Assembly (NCBI RefSeq): GCF_003590095.1
Contig: NC_039492.1
Coordinates: 868,001-932,000, forward strand
DNA length: 64,000 nucleotides
Source of the DNA: Trichoplusia ni
Taxonomy: Eukaryota; Arthropoda; Insecta; Lepidoptera; Noctuidae
Direction of reading: 5' to 3'
Positions 35,089 to 47,100 of the stretch are shown piece by piece (position 1 is the stretch's first letter; each line of letters opens with the position of its first letter). The position numbers and the translations under genes are program-made. The notes under the pieces are model-generated. The model did not search any database and was not told the DNA's origin. It saw nothing but the letters and a program-made list of their open reading frames with translations.

Positions 35089-35875
35089 TTACTTGAATAT
35101 TCTTATTTTCATCTGTAACAAGAAGAAATATGTTAAATTACGACAGCAAGAGTTTTCATTTGAAACATTTCCATAGTTACACAATGAAAATTAATAAGAA
35201 TTATACTTAAAAGTTTTTTAATCTGTACTATTATTATAAAAGGTTTTGGTTGAATGATCTAATCTTAGGATATACTAGACTTAATTGGAAAAAAAAAATA
35301 GTGTTCAGTAGCCTGAAAAAATAACATACATATCATATCAACATCTTGAACATCTTAATAACACGTACACAAAGTTGTGGGCAACAGCTGGTATACCAAT
35401 AATTGCAATCTCTGTTGACCTATACACCAACTAAATGAGTAGGTATGATAGAAGGACAATAGAACGGAATCATTCTCATACATTAATAACATTACAAAAT
35501 GAAACTTTCTTGATGAAAATTTCCTACTGCTACTACAAGTCAATAACAAACAAGAATCTAGCTTCAATACAAACAGATAAGAATAAAGTCGGAAAACACT
35601 TGCCATGCTTTGTCTTTATATATCGCCCCAGTGATGGTCCCGTGCCGCTGGATCAGGCACTGCTTCTTTTCCGTCTCCAGACAGACGGTGGGTGGCTTCA
35701 GGTTCGGCTGTATCTTGCACGCCTGCTCCGATATCGCTACGATGATCCCCGCGGAGTCTACGTGGGCAGTCCCCTTCGCCGCCAGACACAAACCCTGGTG
35801 GTCCGCCACTAAACACCCACTTACGTTAGGCGTCGACATTATCTCCTCGACTACTTTGTCCAATTCCTTCTCCAT
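35089..35875 (-). CDS. LAMTOR5: LAMTOR5 (Ragulator complex subunit, HBXIP homologue)
   Basis: LAMTOR5 is a roadblock-fold subunit of the lysosomal Ragulator complex that anchors Rag GTPases and mTORC1. Exon 1 (35600-35875) encodes MEKELDKVVEEIMSTPNVSG, then a core with DHQGLCLAAKGT, the helix AGIIVAISEQACKI, and VCLETEKKQCLIQRHGTITG, aligning by eye end to end with the roughly 91-residue human protein. Exon 2 (35089-35112) adds only seven codons (MKIRIFK) and TAA, giving 99 residues. The start codon is in good context (GTC ATG G) and matches the human N-terminus, although the frame is open further upstream. The exon 1 donor (CAA-GTGTTT) is weak, so the last residues are less certain than the core. 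Confidence 0.9.
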
Positions 35876-36882
35876 GACTCTGATTTCAAACTGATTTTTT
35901 GCTTGAAAACAAACAACAAAATGAAATTGCACAAATACACTCACCACCAAGTGCTAGTAAACTGTCAAGTTTGATAAGTTGTCAATGTCAAGGCGCTGTC
36001 ACAAATGACAGTTTCAATAGTTCGGAAATTGTGTGAATTCCAGATGGATTTTACAATAAATTGTATAAGTATCTTTGATAGATTTTTGTTCACTTGAAAA
36101 CGTTAAAGAGCGATTGTCGCATTCAAAAACCATAAAAAAGAGTCTTCAATGAAGACTACTATGAATTTTAGTATATCGTATTCCTACAAAGACGTACAAA
36201 TACGTCTGTTGTCTGAAACAAAAGTAGGAATGCACAGACGTATAAATACGACTGTGTATTCCTACTTTTGTTTCAAAAATTTCTTTGTTTTACGCATTAG
36301 ATTTGCTAATAAAACATAGTTTTTATTTATCTTTAATCTCAGCATTCATCCTCTAACTGCGGAAATGAGTTCAGTGCCAGCAAGGTCAAGTGCTAAAGTC
36401 CCATTACGCGTATTGCTTTGAAAACTTAATAACTCATGGTAACCTTAAGGTAAATTAGGTGGTTGATGCAACTGACATTGGCATAGTTATCCTACTGATT
36501 TAAGAGAATCAGAGTACATTTGTGTAACTCACATAGCTTAATCGAATGAGTTGGATGTGCGATTTATATTAAGCAAGAGTTAAAGTCAGTTAATGTTGGA
36601 ACTTGTCTTTATTTTAAATCTTAATAAAAATACCCTTTCTAGGTAGCAGCAAAGAGTTCTTTATTGTTCTGCAACCTACACAAACACACTTTAACGATAA
36701 TTAACTTTGATTAATGTACCAATTAAATCAAGCGTAAATAAAACTTAGCAACAAGAAGTCCTCAAGTTCAAGTCAACGTACTTTTTGGTCTTGAAAACCT
36801 GTATTAACGCACATACCTACGGTTTTAGTAGTATTATTGTCGTCGGAGAGGCAGCTCGTGTTGTGTGCCGCCAACCGTGACC
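35876..36882. promoter_or_regulatory. Divergent intergenic region between LAMTOR5 and the small membrane-protein gene
   Basis: Both neighbours point outward, so their promoters should be here. It contains the palindromic hairpin at 36214-36275. No TATA box could be assigned with confidence. Confidence 0.35.
36214..36275. repeat. Near-perfect 62-nt hairpin
   Basis: TGAAACAAAAGTAGGAATGC followed by ACAG pairs with CTGTGTATTCCTACTTTTG followed by TTTCA over 24 bp with one G-T wobble. An A-A mismatch and a further CGTA/TACG stem with a TAAA loop lie inside. Another small palindrome, GACGTACAAATACGTC, lies at 36191-36206. It could be a palindromic MITE core, a hairpin RNA or a chance survivor. 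Confidence 0.8.
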
Positions 36883-39800
36883 ATGTTACAGCTAATAGTG
36901 TACACTTTACTGATATTTTTAACACTTTTAGCAATATTTGATACAATAAGATTATGCACGTATGATAATGAAGCTTCCAAACGGAGATTGAGAATGTGGT
37001 CTGGTACGTAATTTCTTTTTTTTACTAGTTTTAATCACTTTACACGTCCAAATGTTAACGTCGAAATCTTTTTATTCTTTTGTTTTTAAACACAGGTTTT
37101 GTGTTTTTTCCGTACACGTTCTAAGGAACTATGAAATCAGTCTGTTACAAAATAACACATATAGAGGTCGTTAAGTTTTTGTTATCATTTACAATGTTGG
37201 TATGAAAAAAATCATTTAATACCCAAGTTTTACACACGCTATATAAACATAACTAAGTAGGTATCTATGGCAGGCAGTAAGAAACTTCCTTGGGATTAAG
37301 AGAGAGTTTGGGACATCACTGAATTATGGGCCATAAATAGCTCAAATAATCGCTAGTTATAATAGGTAGCGTGCCGGAGTAAGCCAAAGAAACTATGCGT
37401 TGAATAGTTTACATGATGTCCGACTTTCAGGTTTGCATAGCTAGACACACAAAGAATCTTAGTACCTAAGCTCACGGACTACAAACAAGGCAGAGGACTA
37501 TTTACTACGTTACGTCAAAGGAATTTGGTATAGAAGGATTCTTGGTGTATTCTACAATATTGTGTGAACATCAATCTTCATGACCACGTCATCTTGACTT
37601 CAGTGACCTTCACTTAACTTCGCCTTTTCCCTGCTCGTGTGCAGGACATTTTAGTTTTTCGTCTCCCATTAAAAATAGGGTAAAATTCCAAAGACAGTCT
37701 CCTTTTTTCGCACTATATTGTAAAAGAGGTATTGGTTGAATTGATATTTACTCATTATACACAAAGAAGAGATGTGAATCGTGTTTATTAATATTCATTT
37801 ATTCATAAAAATGAGTAGACATACCTACTTAAGTTAACAATGCTTGTATAACCAGACTGATTTTTTGAAGCTGATGCAGGTGCCAGCGCGGCAAGATATT
37901 ACCTACATGGCTTAAAACAAAAGGATAAATAATTTCTCAGTAATTTGTAGTCTGAAGTATATATTTTCACGTAATTCTAAACAATGGTGGCCTGCTGGCA
38001 TTGTTTAGTGTGACGGCGCCGTATCGCCACGGTATGCGGCACGGGGACCTAATGTCGATAGAAACTTTTTTTTTAACATGAAGCCCTTTTGAAATATGAG
38101 CAGTTGTCAATTTCAGTCCGCACCTAAGCAAATAGTAAATATCGAGCAAATATTTCTTGAAAAAGAAAAGAGTAAGGAGTCGGGTAAAAACAAAAATACA
38201 GGTAAAGCTAATAAAAGCGTGGTAAAAATACATTTTCCATTTACACCCTGAATGCATGCGGTATGCTCGTAAAATGATATTAATCAATTTCATTTTAATC
38301 ACGTCTGATAAAAACTCGATTTGACAGTAAATTTTGCTGAATCTTAAAAAAACTAGAAACCTAAGATACGTCATTTCATCTTACTAGGTACTTGGTGTAG
38401 TTTGCAGTGCTGAAAAGAAAGCTTTAGCCTGTATGGAGAGCCTGATATGGGTTACCATATCAAGAGTTTGGAAACCAGCACGATACGCTTTTAAAACCCC
38501 GGATTATAGAGTTCAGAACCTGAATATCCACAGTTTTTTTAACATAGTTTGTCAGTGCGTGCATAGCACAGCGCGTGTGTCGCAGGTGGCCCAAGACTGA
38601 AGACCCGGATTACCAATCGCCCCACTCAACGGACGCATGGCAACCCTAAATATTGAAGACCTGATATTTTCACGCAGTTAGTTCGAAATACAATATGGGA
38701 TACACTAATAACATATTCGATTAAGAATTTTAAGTTCTATGGGGGCATAGCACACGTAAACACACAGGCACTGGGGTCAAACTCATGACATTATTTTGGG
38801 TCGTTTCGTGTAAAAATATACCGATCTCAAAATGTTTATTGTGATTATCATCTCATTTATTGTCGTGTTTCAATTTCGATTCGTTTTTGTTCACCTTTTA
38901 GACATCAGTGATCTCTCTACAATGGTATAATGGTCTTTCGCTAAATTGAAATATGAAAAAAGGTAGTATGTATATTTATGGGTAAAAACGTTTTTATGTC
39001 TCGTATAATCGAATGTACTCGCATTGCCTGTTAGTCGTATAAATAGGTACGAAAGTTTACGATCTCGAGTACAGATTAGGCAAGTGTTACGATATTGTTA
39101 TTGTAATTTAATTGTCCGAATGCAATACATTTCTCGGTCTCGGTTACCAATTGTTTCTTGACACCATTAGCTGAGCCATAACTGTTATGAAACTTCGGAC
39201 CGTGGCACATGAGAATTACTTAGAGCTGTTATACATTATTTTGACGCACATTGACGCACGGACATCCGAGTGGTGCAGGTCAATATGCCAAACCAATGTT
39301 TGCGACAAACGTTTGTGTGATCTACGAATGTTGGTTTTGAATCTAGGATTTTTTTACAAGTGATGGGAATGTTTGAGGAACCGGCCGCAAAACTAGGACT
39401 AAATTAGTTCTGTACCTCAGAGGCATACAACATTATGTGACATTAAAGGTAAACAATCGTTACATCATTTGAGATCCTATACCCGTTTTTGGATTTAATG
39501 TCGTATACAACTGAATATTTCTTTTTCTAGATGTCATGGGACTTAATGTCGTATACCAGTGTATAGAACTGGTTCTTGCGAGTGTAATTTGCAAAAAAAC
39601 ATACATTTTATTAAAAAATGAGTAACTATTGTTTACCTCTGAGGTACAGAGTTTAAAAATTAGAGGTTTTTGTGCAGGGAAAGAGCCATTATCCAAGTTC
39701 CGCTCAGACTTTTCTCGTAAAGAGCAATATTGATATCGCGAAACAGAGACGCCGCTTGTTTCCACAATTGCAATCAACTAACAAATTTCAAGAGGTAGAG

Positions 39801-41701
39801 TTTCCTATAGTCTGCTTCTTTTTTTAATGTGAACACATTACGGCTCGGCAAACCTAAAATTGAATCAAGTAAGTATAATTATGTAAGCACGTTTAAAAAT
39901 CTAGGCTGGTTCATAACTAATTTATTTTCAAGGATGCAACCTGCAAATTAAAATAAAACCAAGTTTTTGTATTTCTCAATTCGTTTCATAATTCAAGTTA
40001 AGTTATTAATTATTAGATGCGTGATACTTATTGATTTTATTGATCTTAATCAATTATTGTACGTTAAAGGTTAAGAAGCATTTGGTCTCACACGGAGTAG
40101 AGGCAGTTGTTTTGTATAGTCTCAGAAGCAGCTTCAAGGTTACGATAATTTTTTTACCAATTACGCATACTAATGAGACGTAGGGACTAGGTGACCCTTG
40201 GTCGACTCCACCCGTGTTCAGCAGGCTGCAGTGGTGTTGCTAGGGGGGGGGGGGGTCCGCCCCTGGCGTCAATATCAGGAAGGCGGCAAAATTGAGAAAA
40301 GGCGGCAAGTTATCATGTAAAAGTATCGATGTTCCGCACGTGAACGAAACATAAACAAAGAGGTGTAACTTTACTTCGTCACAAATTGAACGAGATTTTT
40401 TTAGTTGGGCGCTAAGGTGTGAGTCCCGCCCGACGGTGACCCTAGCTAAGCCACTGGCAGGCTAGTGTGATTGGCTAAAATGCAGCCAGCCTTCTGGCCA
40501 CGTTTCCCAATTTTGATAGCGATAAAGGTGTTTATTTATATTGCGTTGTAAATATTTTTTGTTTTGTATTAATTACATGTTAAGCCTCATGTGTATATTT
40601 TGGACCAAAGATTGTCTTTTAACAGCTAACTTTATGATAATTAATTATGAATGAACGGAAATTATTTTTGACTTTCATCCATTACTTCCTGTTTGTTGCA
40701 TGGGCTAACTGCATGGGCTGTGAGATTATGAGAAGTTATCTATAAGATACTCTGAGTCAGGAAAAAGCCTACGTAAAAATGTAAAAACTTTACGAGCATT
40801 CAGTCAGAGCTTCTATATCAACATATGCAAGTACTTAATTGTATGAGACCTTGAATACTTGTAATTTCGTTACACCAGTCCACCATTGCAAAAGGTCAAC
40901 TTTTTCACGATTTTTTCCTTTCGCAATATGCTATCGGATGTTATTACAAATCCTTGAATCACAAAAGCTAGATTGGAAAAAGTATATAGAGATAATTGTT
41001 TTCGGATTTGTTGGTAGACTTGGTTTAGTTACGCTTTTGTATCTTGCGTTCACTACTATTTATTTGTTCTTTCTTTCTCATATGACATTTCATGTCATCC
41101 ATACACCTCACCTCTTATGACAAAGAATTAGCACTTTTTATCACCCTCTAGTTATTGCCATTCCGGTTTTTGAACCGGAAATTCGTCCGTTTGTCCAGTG
41201 GGACAAACGGACGAATTTGCTTCAGATTTAGAACTAGATATGTATGAGTATAAGAATTTCGCAATCGTTCAGTCAAAAAGCAATTAATAAAAAATATATT
41301 AATAGTTATATTTTACACACACTGTATTTTTTCAGAGAAATAAAAAATGAAATGAGGTAGTCAATTGACTTTCGCTAGAAATAAGAAAACTATCAGTCGG
41401 CCTCTAGATAGTCAATGTATTGAGAAATATTATTCTCCATTTAGGGCTGATATTGAAAGCTTTTCCAATTACGCACGCACAATATAATTTATAATATTGG
41501 GCAATATAATTGATTATCTAGGGGCCGTTTACAGCAGTTACTCTGCAGGTCTAAGAAAATAAAATAAATAAGGATAAAATCTTTGTTTCAGCCCCTTACG
41601 AAGTGGTGAAGAATTCTATCAAAGGCATGAAGACCTTGAAGGAGGAGACGCAACCGCCTGGACCCGACCCCAAACCCTACAGCATATCAGAGACCGTGTG
41701 A
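36883..41701 (+). CDS. Small single-pass membrane protein, unrecognised, 76 aa
   Basis: Exon 1 (36883-37003) starts at an ATG in good context (GACCATG) and encodes a hydrophobic helix, MLQLIVYTLLIFLTLLAIF, then a charged segment (DNEASKRRLRMWSG). A GTACGT donor ends it in phase 1. Exon 2 (41592-41701) has acceptor TTTGTTTCAG and encodes PYEVVKNSIKGMKTLKEE, then a Pro-rich tail ending KPYSISETV and TGA. AATAAA follows at 41866-41871. Both splice sites are good, phases agree and the stop and polyadenylation signal are well placed, so it looks like a real gene. The predicted topology is a signal anchor with a short basic, then polar tail. I do not recognise the family; the first exon could have other partners. 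Confidence 0.6.
39255..39350 (+). mobile_element. SINE 3' half
   Basis: gtttgtgtgatctacgaatg followed by ttggttttgaatc matches the body of the SINEs at 46240 and 57180. Intron of the small membrane-protein gene. Confidence 0.5.
40229..40456. mobile_element. Small hAT-like non-autonomous element
   Basis: The ends are CAGTGGTGTTGCTAGG and, inverted, CAGTGGCTTAGCTAGG. Flanks are GCAGGCTG (40221-40228) and GCAGGCTA (40457-40464), an 8-bp target duplication with one mismatch. It includes a 13-base G-run at about 40244-40256. No coding frame. Confidence 0.7.
41161..41218. repeat. Two adjacent perfect hairpins
   Basis: TTCCGGTT-TTTG-AACCGGAA (41161-41180) is followed by a perfect 18-bp stem, AAATTCGTCCGTTTGTCC less one base at its 5' end (41179-41196), a 4-nt AGTG loop (41197-41200) and its exact complement (41201-41218). 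The two share bases 41179-41180, so only one can be fully formed at a time. Confidence 0.85.
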
Positions 41702-41865
41702 TCTACAATTATATATATAATAGTTATAAAAATATGTATTTTTGAAAAGCAGGTGCTATAGTTTTCCTAAAGTTTAATTAACTTAACTAATCAAAGCATT
41801 CGGCCTCAATAACTCCATTAGACTTAAGATAAATCAAAAATGTTTCCACAAGAACATCAAATCTG

Positions 41866-41871
41866 AATAAA
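41866..41871 (+). terminator. Candidate polyadenylation signal of the small membrane-protein gene
   Basis: AATAAA 165 bases after the stop codon at 41699-41701. Confidence 0.5.
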
Positions 41872-42605
41872 AACGACATTATGTGTTAATCTAGATTTTA
41901 AACTATCTGAGTACCAAATTCGTACAATGGCTTTTTCGTGAAAGAGAAATTTACAAGTTTATTATTAGTAGGATAGGATCTATAGTATGCAATAGTTTTG
42001 TATCTTCTTTACATTGATCATGTCTATTCTGCTTTAGAGCGCGGTTGAATAGTCCCTGGTAGACGCCCATCACATTTTAGAAACGAAGGGATTATAAATG
42101 TACTTAGGTTGATGCATCACATGTGAGTTGCATAATCGCAGCTTCGACATTATATTTCTGTTATCTTTTAAGTGAAAACTATGCAAAGTCGACGCTCGCG
42201 ACGATTCAACGCAGTGATGAGACACAAAACTCACACATATTTTCGACGTCATCTTAATTCGTTTGCTGAATACAAACCGGTAATTCGTACATAGTTTACT
42301 TAAATACATAAGTATGATGAATGTTATCATATAATGCTGTTTTCGCAAAATGCGCTTCGAATTTGGATATTTTGCAAATAATTAAATATGTATAAATACT
42401 ACATTCTTAAAACGGCCTCGGACTCGAACCTGCGGCTCCCCACTAAGGTATCGGAGTCACTGACCGAATATTTGCATGTTTTGTTCATTGCATCGAAACA
42501 CCTCTAATGGAGGACGTCAAAAAAAACTTTCAATGATGCTTGTAAAGCCGTTGAATTCCTCATTTTTATGCATATCGTTATTATTTTACAGTATGTAAAC
42601 ATTAT

Positions 42606-42841
42606 CTATACTAATATATAAAGCTGGAGAGTTTGTTTGTTTGTTTGAACGCGCTAATCTCAGGAACTACTGGTCCAAATTGAAAAAATATTTTTGTGTT
42701 GAATAGACCATTCATCGACAACCATCACGCTGCAACTAATGGGAGCGAAGATAGAATGGAAAATGTGAAAAAAACAGGGCAGGTTTAAATCATAACTTAT
42801 ATCTTCTGCCCACGGGGACGAAGTCGCGGGCAACAGCTAGT
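42606..42841 (+). mobile_element. Helitron-like repeat, near full length
   Basis: Starts TATACTAATATATAAAGCTG, has GTTTGTTTGTTTG, then a block with gaactactggtccaaattg and gtgttgaatagaccattcat, and ends GTCGCGGGCAACAGCTAGT. This is the reference copy for the family in this window; others are at 45690, 52672 and 59123. Confidence 0.65.
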
Positions 42842-43433
42842 TATTTTATATAGCTCTGATATTGGTAATGCTGTGATTTGCAAAAAAAAGGTGATATATT
42901 TAGTGTAGTTTAGTATTAGACTTAAGATAAATATTCTTAATAATATATAAATATTACCAAGTACCAAGTTGTTTTTATTGTACTATCTTATGCAACATAC
43001 TGCCATCACTCGAAAGGCGCAAAAGCGTGGTAAACGTCGTTTATGTAGAGAAATATCATAATCAATCATGTGCCGTCCTTGGAAGGTGAGAATTTGGAAG
43101 GTATTATCCCCACTTATCAAGTCAGGGTTATTCCAATGTAACTGAATACCAATCAGTACTGGCACTTTCCCCAGAACTCTTGGCACACACACACACACAT
43201 ATCGACAATATACCTAACACAGAATATAGAACAGTACTACGACTATAGCACGTTATAGCATATGCTATGCTGTAACGCCCATCTAAGCAAGTGACATTTC
43301 TAAAAACTTTAACGAACGAAAATTTTCGAATGGAGATGATCATAGGTCACGTGACTTATCGAAGTAACATGTGTAAATTGATTTCCATAAATTTAAGCTT
43401 TATTTACTGACCGTCACTTTTGTAGAAATATTA

Positions 43434-43500
43434 GCTGGCTAAAGGGGCTGTGGTGCCTAGAGTTTAAAGTAAGGCAAGGGGTTCGATTCCCGTAGGGATT
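43434..43500 (+). mobile_element. tRNA-derived SINE fragment
   Basis: Contains gtggtgcctagagtttaaa and the Pol III B-box-like GGTTCGATTCCC. It has no cloverleaf with a proper acceptor stem, so it is a SINE head rather than a tRNA gene. Confidence 0.45.
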
Positions 43501-44048
43501 ATTCAAGAATTTCAATTAGGGTTTATTAATATAATGATCCCTCATACCGAATAGCTAGGTAGGTAAATAGGTATTTACTGAGAAAGTTTTCTATGTTTCT
43601 AATCTATGTCGATTGATGAACTAAATTGATCTGTCCTGAATGATCAACAAACCCAAAACACAGTTAGTTACGCAAGTATTACAATAAGAACTGAAGGCTG
43701 TACTGAGTCAGATATAGATATTAGTGACCATCTAATATCGCCTGCTATATAGCTATAACGATATTTTGCTCATATCATAATGCTTGCTTAATCTCAGTAG
43801 GCGTTTATACTAGAGAAAATTGTAATTGGAAATCGTAAATTACATGGTAATTTTACAGTATGTATATTTATTTTTATAAACACGTTATGGAACATTAGTA
43901 ATTAGATGTGAAAGTAGTTAATTACACGAGAAATCAGATATTTAGCTAGCTTGTTGATAAGCTGTGACATAAGAGGTTTATAGGTCAATCGGCGTAACGT
44001 AACTTGAATGTGGGCAACACTCGCTCGATCAGTGTGCCCTGCCGCGTC

Positions 44049-44114
44049 ATGCTGGCGCGTTGTGCGCTAAACTACGAAAAAATAAACATTCCAATTACAA
44101 AAAATCGCGCGTAA
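44049..44114 (+). other. Possible upstream ORF in the HSDL1-like leader
   Basis: An ATG at 44049 opens 21 codons (MLARCALNYEKI...) ending in TAA at 44112-44114, 51 bases before the HSDL1-like start. It matters only if the transcript starts upstream of 44049, which is unknown. Confidence 0.3.
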
Positions 44115-44165
44115 AATATAACCTACATTATTTTAATCGAGAGCGGTGCATTTATAAGATTAACA

Positions 44166-47100
44166 ATGTTTCTCTTTATAGTTTTGGCGTTAGTGGGCGC
44201 TTTGTCTGTGTTTTTTATTCTGATCGATTCCTTATGGAGTGTGTTGGAGCTGATATCCTCATACTTGATGCCTTACTTCCTTCCCGCCGAGGTACAGCCG
44301 CTGTCCAAGAGGTTCGGGCCTTGGGCTGGTGAGTTTTTTTTAAATTATCGACGCAATGTAGGCATCGGCAAAGTTTCAAATTCTTGTTTACATTGAGATA
44401 GGGTAATGCCTGCTGCTGATCTGTAGAAATCAGGTTCTATTTGAAAATTGGGACAGATATTTTTATAAATATTTCTTATGATTTATCAGTCTATTTTAAG
44501 TAACTGATATTTTTATCAATGTAGGCAGGCAATGATATGACGATAACGGAACTCCGTTTATTGATTGTTAAGCAACCAGCAACTTATAAATAATTCACAT
44601 ATTATTTATACCTTCCGTTAGTCGTGATATTCATTCTAATTCTTATTAAACTTAATTCTTCTTCTTAATAAACTTATTTTTGTTTAGTAGGTAAGCAAAA
44701 ATATATTTCAATGCCATATTTGAATCTAATATTTACCATATTTTACTTTATGGCGCCGGTAATGGTTTCCATTTAGTTAGAACTACTTAACTGGATAATT
44801 TTATCTAGAAATCTAGATTTATTTTAAAAGCTGTTGTGTGTTATTGAATTTAAATGATATTGACATTTTGTTTGACACGCTCAAGCAATTTAAACTCGTT
44901 AGGAAACCTAGAAAATCGCACCTTTTCGTTAAAGCAGGGCTTGACAAATATATAAATAAAATAGTTTATATCAGTTTCACAACATTTTACGGGTCATTTA
45001 TAATAGCTTTACTTGAGGCTATAGACATAGGTTAACAATAATTTCCTTTGCGTAACATTGTATTCACCACATTCCAAATAATATGACTGTAATGTCGCGG
45101 TCGCTCTGTGGTAATCCGACCGGATTTGTCCACAAGGTTGTAGGTTCAAACTCGTACACACCCAGATCTTGTGCGTGTAATAGTGAAGGTACCTTACCGA
45201 TTTAAATTTCATCATTTATACGTAGAAGGATATAAATTTTGACGAAGTTTTTGGGTTGAACCGAAAACATATATTATTACTTACTGAGGCTTCGTTGTCG
45301 TCCGTCGTCTTGCTATGGCTAGACAGCTGAAAATTTCAGGCAATGAATTTTATTCCCGCCTTACAAGAATATACAAAAATAAACATGGAGGTTAAGATAG
45401 AAACCCTTGTTACGGTCACACACTTGTTGGTTGGTAACAAACAATAATTTTGTCAAGATTCCGACTCGCACTTGACTGGTTTTTTCTTCTTATTTCTAGG
45501 ACGGTTTTTTTCAAACTTGTTGTACAAGTTTTAATGTCATGTAATAATATGAAATTAAAGCGCAACATTTGACTTTTGATATTATTATTTGAATAATAAT
45601 TATATTATTGTATTGGCATAAAATAACTTGATCTGTGATTAGGTATTATTCATAGAATTAGACTTTATTCTGGCGATGGATTGGAAGATATTATAAGTTA
45701 CGAATTTTTGAACGGAAGCCCTCGAAGATGAATAATTTTCCTGTTTTTTTTTCCACATTTTCCATTGTATCTTCGCTCCTACTAGTCACAGCGTGGTATA
45801 TATGGTATATAGCCTAAAATCTTCCTCGATGAATTGTCTATTCAACACATAAAGAATTTTTCAATTTGAACCAGTAGTTCTAGAGATTAGCGCGTTCAAA
45901 CAAACAAACAAACTCTTCCGCCTTATATATTAGTATAGTAATGTCATATTTGAGAATATTTTATGCGTTTGATAGTGCATAATATTGAGGAAGTTTTTAC
46001 TGCCAGAAGTGAGAAAAATGCAGGAGATTTAAAACATAAAAATTGCTGAACTTTAAATGTCGTGTTTACAAATTTTAATTTTTATTATCAGTAAGAGACA
46101 CAGTAGGTAATATATTTTTCTTGTGTTTGCTTTATCATTATTTTGTATGTTTTAACATTTATCATACTCCTGACTTTTGGATAGAGGTCTGTAGATAGGT
46201 AGATACGTATTTATGTAATGATGTGGGAACATTGACTGCACGGGTAGCCTACGTAGCCGATTGGTATATTATGACACCGCGGAACATCCATTGTGCGCGA
46301 TATGTCATCTGTTCGATTCCCGTTTGATATGATTTGTGTGATCTTCAATTGCTCGTTTTGAGTCTGGCTGTCTTCTTTGTGTCTCTAACATTACTGTAAT
46401 TCAATTGTGTGACTTTAATTAATGTAATGCGATTATCTGTAAAAAGGCAGAAAGGGGCCAATCTTTATACGAAAGCCCCTTAAATATTTAGATATTTTTA
46501 CAATTTGTTATTATATGGACAGGATAACCGGAATTCCTCGTATGTAGAAATGTCAATTATCTGGCGATCACCGTTCGTGAGATACAGCAGACTAATAGAA
46601 TTGGTGGACGTATAGGTACAGAACCTTAGTAATGTGGTCGCGATTTATCCTTGGAGTACGGAACCCTTGACTGTATTACAATACTTCAAAAGAACAAACG
46701 TGTACTTAAAGGAGGCATTATGTGAGCAAAAACCTTTCCTTGAATAATGTTAATTGCAGATACATCATTAAATTAACATTTAAGACTGCCTTCAAACAAA
46801 ACAAGGCAAAGAAAATCTAGAATAATTATAAATTAACGTACTCGTAACAATTTTTTTTGTGTTTTTTTTTAATTGTTTTATAATTATGTAGGAACAATTA
46901 TAATAAATGATGCTATGCCTGTAGTCTTTTAATGTGTGAAGAATGAATATAAAATATTTATATTTAATTGTTGTTCAAAATTGTGTGATTATTTCGTTAC
47001 CCATAATTAAGTCGTTAGCGATTCTGACGTTTCGTAAACTGCCTACACGGAAGTGTTATTATTTAGATAGTTAAAATTTGTTTTGCATGGTAACTACAAA

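Noticed and set aside
35435..35894. Plus-strand frames over LAMTOR5
   Set aside because: Antisense shadows of the conserved minus-strand exon.
36883..37003. Alternative first exon of the HSDL1-like gene
   Set aside because: The phase would allow it, but the HSDL1 family motif FGPWA directly before VVTGATDGIG is supplied by 44166-44328, and the 36883 exon has its own good partner at 41592.
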